A model generated the notes under the pieces. The model was not told the DNA's origin. It worked only from the letters and a program-made list of their open reading frames with translations, and did no database searches. From the NCBI RefSeq assembly GCF_007003975.1, contig NZ_VFTC01000022.1:52466-116465 (forward strand): a DNA stretch of 64,000 bases, written 5' to 3'. This document shows positions 59,998 to 64,000 of the stretch, in pieces; the stretch's first letter is position 1; every line of letters starts with the position of its first letter. The stretch is from Mesorhizobium sp. WSM4306. GTDB lineage: Bacteria; Pseudomonadota; Alphaproteobacteria; Rhizobiales; Rhizobiaceae. Position numbers and translations under genes: made by a program.

Positions 59998-60755
59998 CCG
60001 TTGAAGAGTCTTGCCCGGAGCGCCTTGATCACCTTTGCTTGCCCGGCGCTTCGATAGTCCGCGCATTTCATGTATCGCGGCCCGGGCACGAACAGCCGGC
60101 GCACGCAAATCCGCTTCCCCGGGGCAGGGGCGCCGTCATCTCCTGCTGTCGGGAATGCGGAAAAGCCGAACGTCGCCACCGGTAGCGGCCCGGCAACAGA
60201 AACGCCTTCTCTCGCCAGGATCGCACGCGCACGCCGGCAGTAGCGGACCGAAAGTTCGGAGAACCGGGTTTCACCATGCCCGGCGCGATACTTCATGACG
60301 GTGGTGCAGAGATCGCCCGCGGCAAGACTGTTTGCCTGCGCCAGATATCTGACGCCGAGCGCGATGTTGGTCGCCGGCGCACCAAGCTCGTCGAGCGAAC
60401 CGCGAAAGCCGAGCATTCGCGCCGTTCCCGGCATCACCTGCATCAAGCCAACTTCGCCGTCGGCGCCGTGCACGTCGGGATCGAAACCGCTTTCGATCTC
60501 CATCACTGCGTGCGCCAGCAACGGCTCCAGGCCGTAGAGCGATGCCTGGCATGTCGCGAATGCCTTGAATGTCTCGCGCGTCCATTCCGGGGCGGCGTCA
60601 CAGCGGACTGGCCGCGTCAACGCGGACGGTCTCTCCAGGCTAGGTCGTTCCAGCCAGTTGGCGCGGGCTTGCGTGGCAAGCTGACCAAAACCGGTCAATG
60701 CGATCGCTCCTGCGATCGCCCTCGTCAATCGTCCGCCGACCATCGGGTCAGCCAA
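59994..60755 (-). CDS. Lytic transglycosylase (SLT domain)
   Basis: This 253-residue enzyme has an N-terminal signal or anchor (AIAGAIALTGFGQLATQARA) and a soluble lytic transglycosylase domain. The catalytic Glu lies in AVMEIESGFDPDVHGADG, followed by GEVGLMQVMPGTARMLG and NIALGVRYLAQANSL. The enzyme cleaves peptidoglycan glycan chains. The start is taken at ATG 60755. Its TAG stop sits in the repeat element. Together with the activator-like lipoprotein it gives this end of the window a cell-wall theme. Confidence 0.88.
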   Translation of the reverse strand: MADPMVGGRLTRAIAGAIALTGFGQLATQARANWLERPSLERPSALTRPVRCDAAPEWTRETFKAFATCQASLYGLEPLLAHAVMEIESGFDPDVHGADGEVGLMQVMPGTARMLGFRGSLDELGAPATNIALGVRYLAQANSLAAGDLCTTVMKYRAGHGETRFSELSVRYCRRARAILAREGVSVAGPLPVATFGFSAFPTAGDDGAPAPGKRICVRRLFVPGPRYMKCADYRSAGQAKVIKALRARLFNG

Positions 60756-60779
60756 ACTGCAGGGCCAGACCCCTTCCGG

Positions 60780-61148
60780 TCAGTTCATGTACTCGACCAT
60801 GCGATCGTGGAAGCACTCGCACTTGTTGAGGGTGTCTTCGTCCTTGTAGTTCGTCTTGAGATAGCCATAGGCCATGCCGCAGGCGACCTTGGCTTCCGAT
60901 GCCCAGACGAAGGCGGGGCGCGAAGAGTTGATCCATTCCGAGCTGTTGGCGACAGCCACCGACTCGTCCATCAGCTTCACCACCTCGGACTTGAGATCGA
61001 CGATGTTGTCGTTCAGCACCAGGTTCGACGTGCCGACCGTGCGGCAATAGTCGGCCACCGGCCCTTCGATGATGTCGGCGGCGAAGCCCGTCGATCCAGC
61101 CAACAGCAGCGCCGCGGCCGAAGCCAGCAATCTTGCACAACGCTTCAT
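60780..61148 (-). CDS. Small secreted protein with cysteine cluster
   Basis: The 122-residue protein has a signal peptide (ARLLASAAALLLAGSTGFAA, cleavage near residue 24) and a mostly helical mature part. Four cysteines (ADYCRTVG, KVACGMAYGYL, NKCECFHDR) suggest disulfides, and a conserved GMAYGYLKTNYKDEDTLN segment is seen. It resembles small periplasmic proteins of the Rap1a/lipoprotein type only loosely; I do not assign a function. It starts 72 bases after the end of the RTX gene. Confidence 0.65.
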   Translation of the reverse strand: MKRCARLLASAAALLLAGSTGFAADIIEGPVADYCRTVGTSNLVLNDNIVDLKSEVVKLMDESVAVANSSEWINSSRPAFVWASEAKVACGMAYGYLKTNYKDEDTLNKCECFHDRMVEYMN

Positions 61149-61220
61149 TTAAGTCCCTCTCCAAACTGCGGTTTTATGTTTCGCTAATATGTAGCATGAG
61201 AGCACGGCCACGCATAAGTG

Positions 61221-64000
61221 CTAAATCGTGGCCGTGTGCTGTTGATGTTCTGTGTCGTCGTAGAGGATGTTGATCGTGCCGGCGGCAGGCGCATTCTGCA
61301 GAACGGCGACATCCACAAAGTTGGCTGCGTTGCCCGAGCCGCTGGTATCGACGCTCACAGTACTGGTCGCGCTGTCGTAGTGCACATAGTCGGCTATGTT
61401 GCCGGCCGGCGCCTTGTCGAACAACGCGCTCAAGTCGATCTTGTCCCCTTCACCGCCATGGTAGTCGGCGATCAGATCCTTGATGTCCAGATTGTCGATC
61501 TTGAACGTGTCGGCTCCCGAAGTGCCGGCGGAGGCGACGTCCGGCTGCGCCGGGGCGGCGAGCGAAGTGTCGAGCTCGACCTCAACGTAGTTGCCGGTCG
61601 TCCCGTCGGCCATTTGGAAGGTTCCATTGCCGGTCACGGCTTGCCCATCGATTTCGCCGACAGCGGAGGTCGTTGTAGTACTTATCGAAGTAATATCGTT
61701 ATGAGCAAGATTAGACAATTCCCCGGCGTCGCTGATGCCGTTGGCGTTGGCGTCCTTCCAGATCAGTAGGCTGTCGAAGGCGGCGTCATTGTGGTCGATC
61801 AGGCCGTCATGGTTGCTGTCGAGCGACGCAAGTGCTGCCGCGCCACTGGCGAAACTGCCGCCGCCGAAGTTCGGCGTGAACAGTTCGGTGCCGTCGTCGA
61901 TCTTGCCGTCATGGTTGAGATCCACCACCAGCATGCCGTCATGGGATGTGTTCCAGGAGACCTGGTCCTTCGTCCCGTCGCCATTGAGGTCGAACTGGAC
62001 GCCGTGATTGACATCGGAGAAGGCAAAGCCGTCATGATTCAGGTCGAGGATGATGGGATCGATCGACCCTGTGATCAGGGTGTTCAGGTCCGCTATCGTG
62101 ACCCCCTGGAGATCGACGAGGGTTCCCACGCCGGCACCTGCACCGGTTTGGGTGTAGACAAATGTATGGCTCACTGCCGCTATCGTTGCCGTGAAGGCGA
62201 GCGTCGCCCCCGCGTTTCCGATATCCGTTATCGTCAGATACTGGACAACCGCAGCCAGGCTTGCGGTGGATGTGACCGCCAGTGGCTGGGTAAAGGAGTC
62301 GGTCCCGAAGAAGCTGGCAATACCGTTCGTGAGCGAATGGGACTGAACCGTGTCCCCGCCGATCGTCAAGGTGGAGTCCCCGCCATTGACGTTGCCTGCG
62401 GTTGCAGCCACCAGTGTCCCAGGCAGGCTCAGCTTGTCGGTCCCTGCGACGAAGTCGGTGATGATGTCGTAGCCTGAGATCGTGCCGGCGTTGCCCGACC
62501 CGCCTATGACGGGCGTCGAATCGCCGGCCCCGATCACGAAGGTGTCGGCGCCGATGCCGCCGGTCATCGTGTCCGCGCCCGCTCCGCCGGTGAGTGTATC
62601 GTTTCCGGCAAATCCTTGTAGGATATCGTTGCCCCCACTGCCGTTCAGCGTGTCGCCATTGGCCGTACCCTGCATACTTTCGGCATCTGCCGTGCCGGCA
62701 TAGGTAACACCATTGACAACGTGAACGTCCAGTTGCTGTGCCGTTGACGTATCGCCGTCCGCGTCTTTCACGGTAACGTTGAAAGTCAGATCGGCATTTT
62801 GGGCCGTCGTCGTGGTGCTGACCAGACCGATATCGGAGACCTTGAACCCGAGATCATTGGTATCTGAACTCAGGTTTTGGGTCGTGGTGCTCGCGCCGCC
62901 GGCACCAATGGCACCGTTGAGATTGATGGCTGTGCCGGTGATGCCTTCATCGGTAGGAGTGATCTGTGCACCAACCAGCACATAGTTCTGGCCAGCAGCG
63001 TTGTAGTCATTCGATTCGATGATCAATAGGCCGTCATTGTTGTCGAGCGTTACGCCCGAGTAGATACCCGGACCAGTGCCCGGGCCTTTGAAGATGTCGC
63101 CGTTCTCCACAAACACTGCCTTGGTCGTATAGGTACCGGCAACCGTATCGTAGAGTTTCAGGATGACGATGAAGTCTTCGCTGCTCCCGATGCCATCGAA
63201 CTTCAGGAACATCGAACTCACCTGGGCGTCAGGCGTCAAAGCCGTAAACCCAGTCGGGTTCGTGGTGAAGAAGTCCATGTCAATGACTTCTCCCTTGCCC
63301 ATTGTATCGCCGGCAACGCCGTTTGCCGTGCCCGAGATGGACACGTACGACGAACTCTGAGTGATCAATTCTCCGTTCACATAAGTAAGCGGATTGCCGT
63401 CAATCGAACCCGATTGCAGGTTGTCGGCGCCAGTGCCAGCGCCCGGTTCCGAATAGCCGGTAAACTGGATGAACAGGTTTGCATTGACCTGAGCTACCGC
63501 CACATCCGGCTGGCTGTTGTCAATCGTCGAGGACCCCGGCTGATAGCCGACGATAGAAGACGAATTGCTCACGGTGCTGATCGTTACCGCAGAAATCGGG
63601 TCGACCAGATCCACGGTGTAGGTTCCCGCCACCTTGTCGAAAGTAATGGTGCCCGTTTCCTGGGTGGACACCCCACCGGTGAGATAGCTGAAGCTGACGT
63701 TGAAAACAGCCTCTGTTGACGTCTCAGAAGCCCAGGCTACGGTCGGCGCCGTGATCGCGTTTCCGGCTACAGTACCGGCCAATGTGATGGCGGCAAAGTC
63801 AGAATTGACGGCGCTATACGTCGTATGTCCGTCAGCACCGATGGAGTAGTCGAACACACCGGTTCCACTGACGGTTCCGCTGTTGGCGAAATAGAGATCT
63901 GTCTTGTCGAGAACTGAAGGGCTGTCGTCGTCGAAGGTGACGGTCAGCGTGCCTGGTGCCGTCGAGCCGTCGGCGTCGGTGATCACATAGCCGAGATTGA
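61221..64000 (-). CDS. Large RTX-type calcium-binding secreted protein, 5' part outside window
   Basis: 926 codons of a much longer minus-strand gene are visible. The N-terminal part (right edge) has beta-sandwich modules of the type I secretion T1SS-143/VCBS kind (PGTLTVTFDDDSPSVLDKTD). Further along is a short RTX block (GGNDILQGFAGNDTLTGGAG and DTMTGGIGADTFVIGAGDS). Then EF-hand/dockerin-like loops follow (DLNHDGFAFSDV, DLNGDGTKDQV, DANANGISDAGE). RTX and the C terminus are signals for type I export. The role could be adhesion, biofilm or plant contact. It ends with AGTINILYDDTEHQQHTATI. No type I secretion genes are visible. Confidence 0.85.
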   Translation of the reverse strand, partial: NLGYVITDADGSTAPGTLTVTFDDDSPSVLDKTDLYFANSGTVSGTGVFDYSIGADGHTTYSAVNSDFAAITLAGTVAGNAITAPTVAWASETSTEAVFNVSFSYLTGGVSTQETGTITFDKVAGTYTVDLVDPISAVTISTVSNSSSIVGYQPGSSTIDNSQPDVAVAQVNANLFIQFTGYSEPGAGTGADNLQSGSIDGNPLTYVNGELITQSSSYVSISGTANGVAGDTMGKGEVIDMDFFTTNPTGFTALTPDAQVSSMFLKFDGIGSSEDFIVILKLYDTVAGTYTTKAVFVENGDIFKGPGTGPGIYSGVTLDNNDGLLIIESNDYNAAGQNYVLVGAQITPTDEGITGTAINLNGAIGAGGASTTTQNLSSDTNDLGFKVSDIGLVSTTTTAQNADLTFNVTVKDADGDTSTAQQLDVHVVNGVTYAGTADAESMQGTANGDTLNGSGGNDILQGFAGNDTLTGGAGADTMTGGIGADTFVIGAGDSTPVIGGSGNAGTISGYDIITDFVAGTDKLSLPGTLVAATAGNVNGGDSTLTIGGDTVQSHSLTNGIASFFGTDSFTQPLAVTSTASLAAVVQYLTITDIGNAGATLAFTATIAAVSHTFVYTQTGAGAGVGTLVDLQGVTIADLNTLITGSIDPIILDLNHDGFAFSDVNHGVQFDLNGDGTKDQVSWNTSHDGMLVVDLNHDGKIDDGTELFTPNFGGGSFASGAAALASLDSNHDGLIDHNDAAFDSLLIWKDANANGISDAGELSNLAHNDITSISTTTTSAVGEIDGQAVTGNGTFQMADGTTGNYVEVELDTSLAAPAQPDVASAGTSGADTFKIDNLDIKDLIADYHGGEGDKIDLSALFDKAPAGNIADYVHYDSATSTVSVDTSGSGNAANFVDVAVLQNAPAAGTINILYDDTEHQQHTATI

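Noticed and set aside
1..64000. tRNA, rRNA or nod-box regulatory elements
   Set aside because: No cloverleaf, ribosomal RNA or recognisable nod-box sequence was found by reading, although short RNA genes could be missed without a search tool.

Overview
The window looks like a piece of a Mesorhizobium-type rhizobial genome. The reasons are high GC, a type III secretion export gene of the SctT/RhcT family at the left edge, short palindromic repeat elements between genes, FixJ-like response regulators, and promoters fitting the alphaproteobacterial general-stress sigma factor EcfG/RpoE2. No rRNA, tRNA or CRISPR array was seen. The assignment rests on gene content only.

Layout. 1-2.2 kb: end of a type III secretion locus (sctT), a DUF1445 protein and a frameshifted EthD-domain remnant. 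2.2-17 kb: a carbohydrate locus. It holds a Gfo/Idh/MocA oxidoreductase, a GntR/UTRA regulator, a two-component flavin monooxygenase pair and a LacI regulator. A tightly overlapping operon follows: GH105 unsaturated glycuronyl hydrolase, kduI, a large unassigned 839-residue protein and a complete four-gene sugar ABC importer. A dienelactone-hydrolase-like esterase lies beyond. Together these suggest import and breakdown of oligouronides from plant cell walls. 17-24 kb: accessory DNA with a dead tyrosine integrase, a protein-isoaspartate methyltransferase/erythromycin esterase fusion, and a three-gene operon (type III polyketide synthase, methyltransferase, FAD oxidoreductase) resembling phenolic-lipid operons.

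24-33.7 kb: small stress-type genes (VOC protein, DUF1236, secreted helical protein, NRAMP transporter, DUF2934, lipoprotein, DUF427) and a Ku remnant. Several have GGAAC-N17-GTT promoters just upstream, so this looks like a general-stress regulon island. 33.7-39.8 kb: seven same-strand genes for hydrolases and oxidoreductases (two alpha/beta hydrolases, an NAD(P)-binding protein, a cupin, an MBL-fold hydrolase, an SDR and an HD protein). 39.9-44.9 kb: a two-component cluster on the minus strand: a MASE1/four-PAS histidine kinase, two FixJ-like regulators and a lone receiver domain.

46.5-54 kb: a minus-strand locus with a GntR/FCD regulator, a polar amino-acid ABC importer without an ATPase gene, gamma-glutamyltransferase, an acyl-CoA ligase and a ketopantoate-reductase-family enzyme. 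54-57 kb: decaying genes (an FCD fragment, an SDR with an internal deletion, a LysR regulator cut by a nonsense codon) beside an intact NADP-binding protein. 57-64 kb: cell-envelope genes (degenerate GGDEF protein, SNase-like membrane protein, penicillin-binding-protein-activator-like lipoprotein, lytic transglycosylase, small secreted protein) and the 3' part of a large RTX-type secreted protein running off the right edge.

The features most worth following up are the stress-promoter set, the 839-residue protein of the uronide operon, the polyketide operon, the methyltransferase/esterase fusion and the palindromic elements that supply stop codons.
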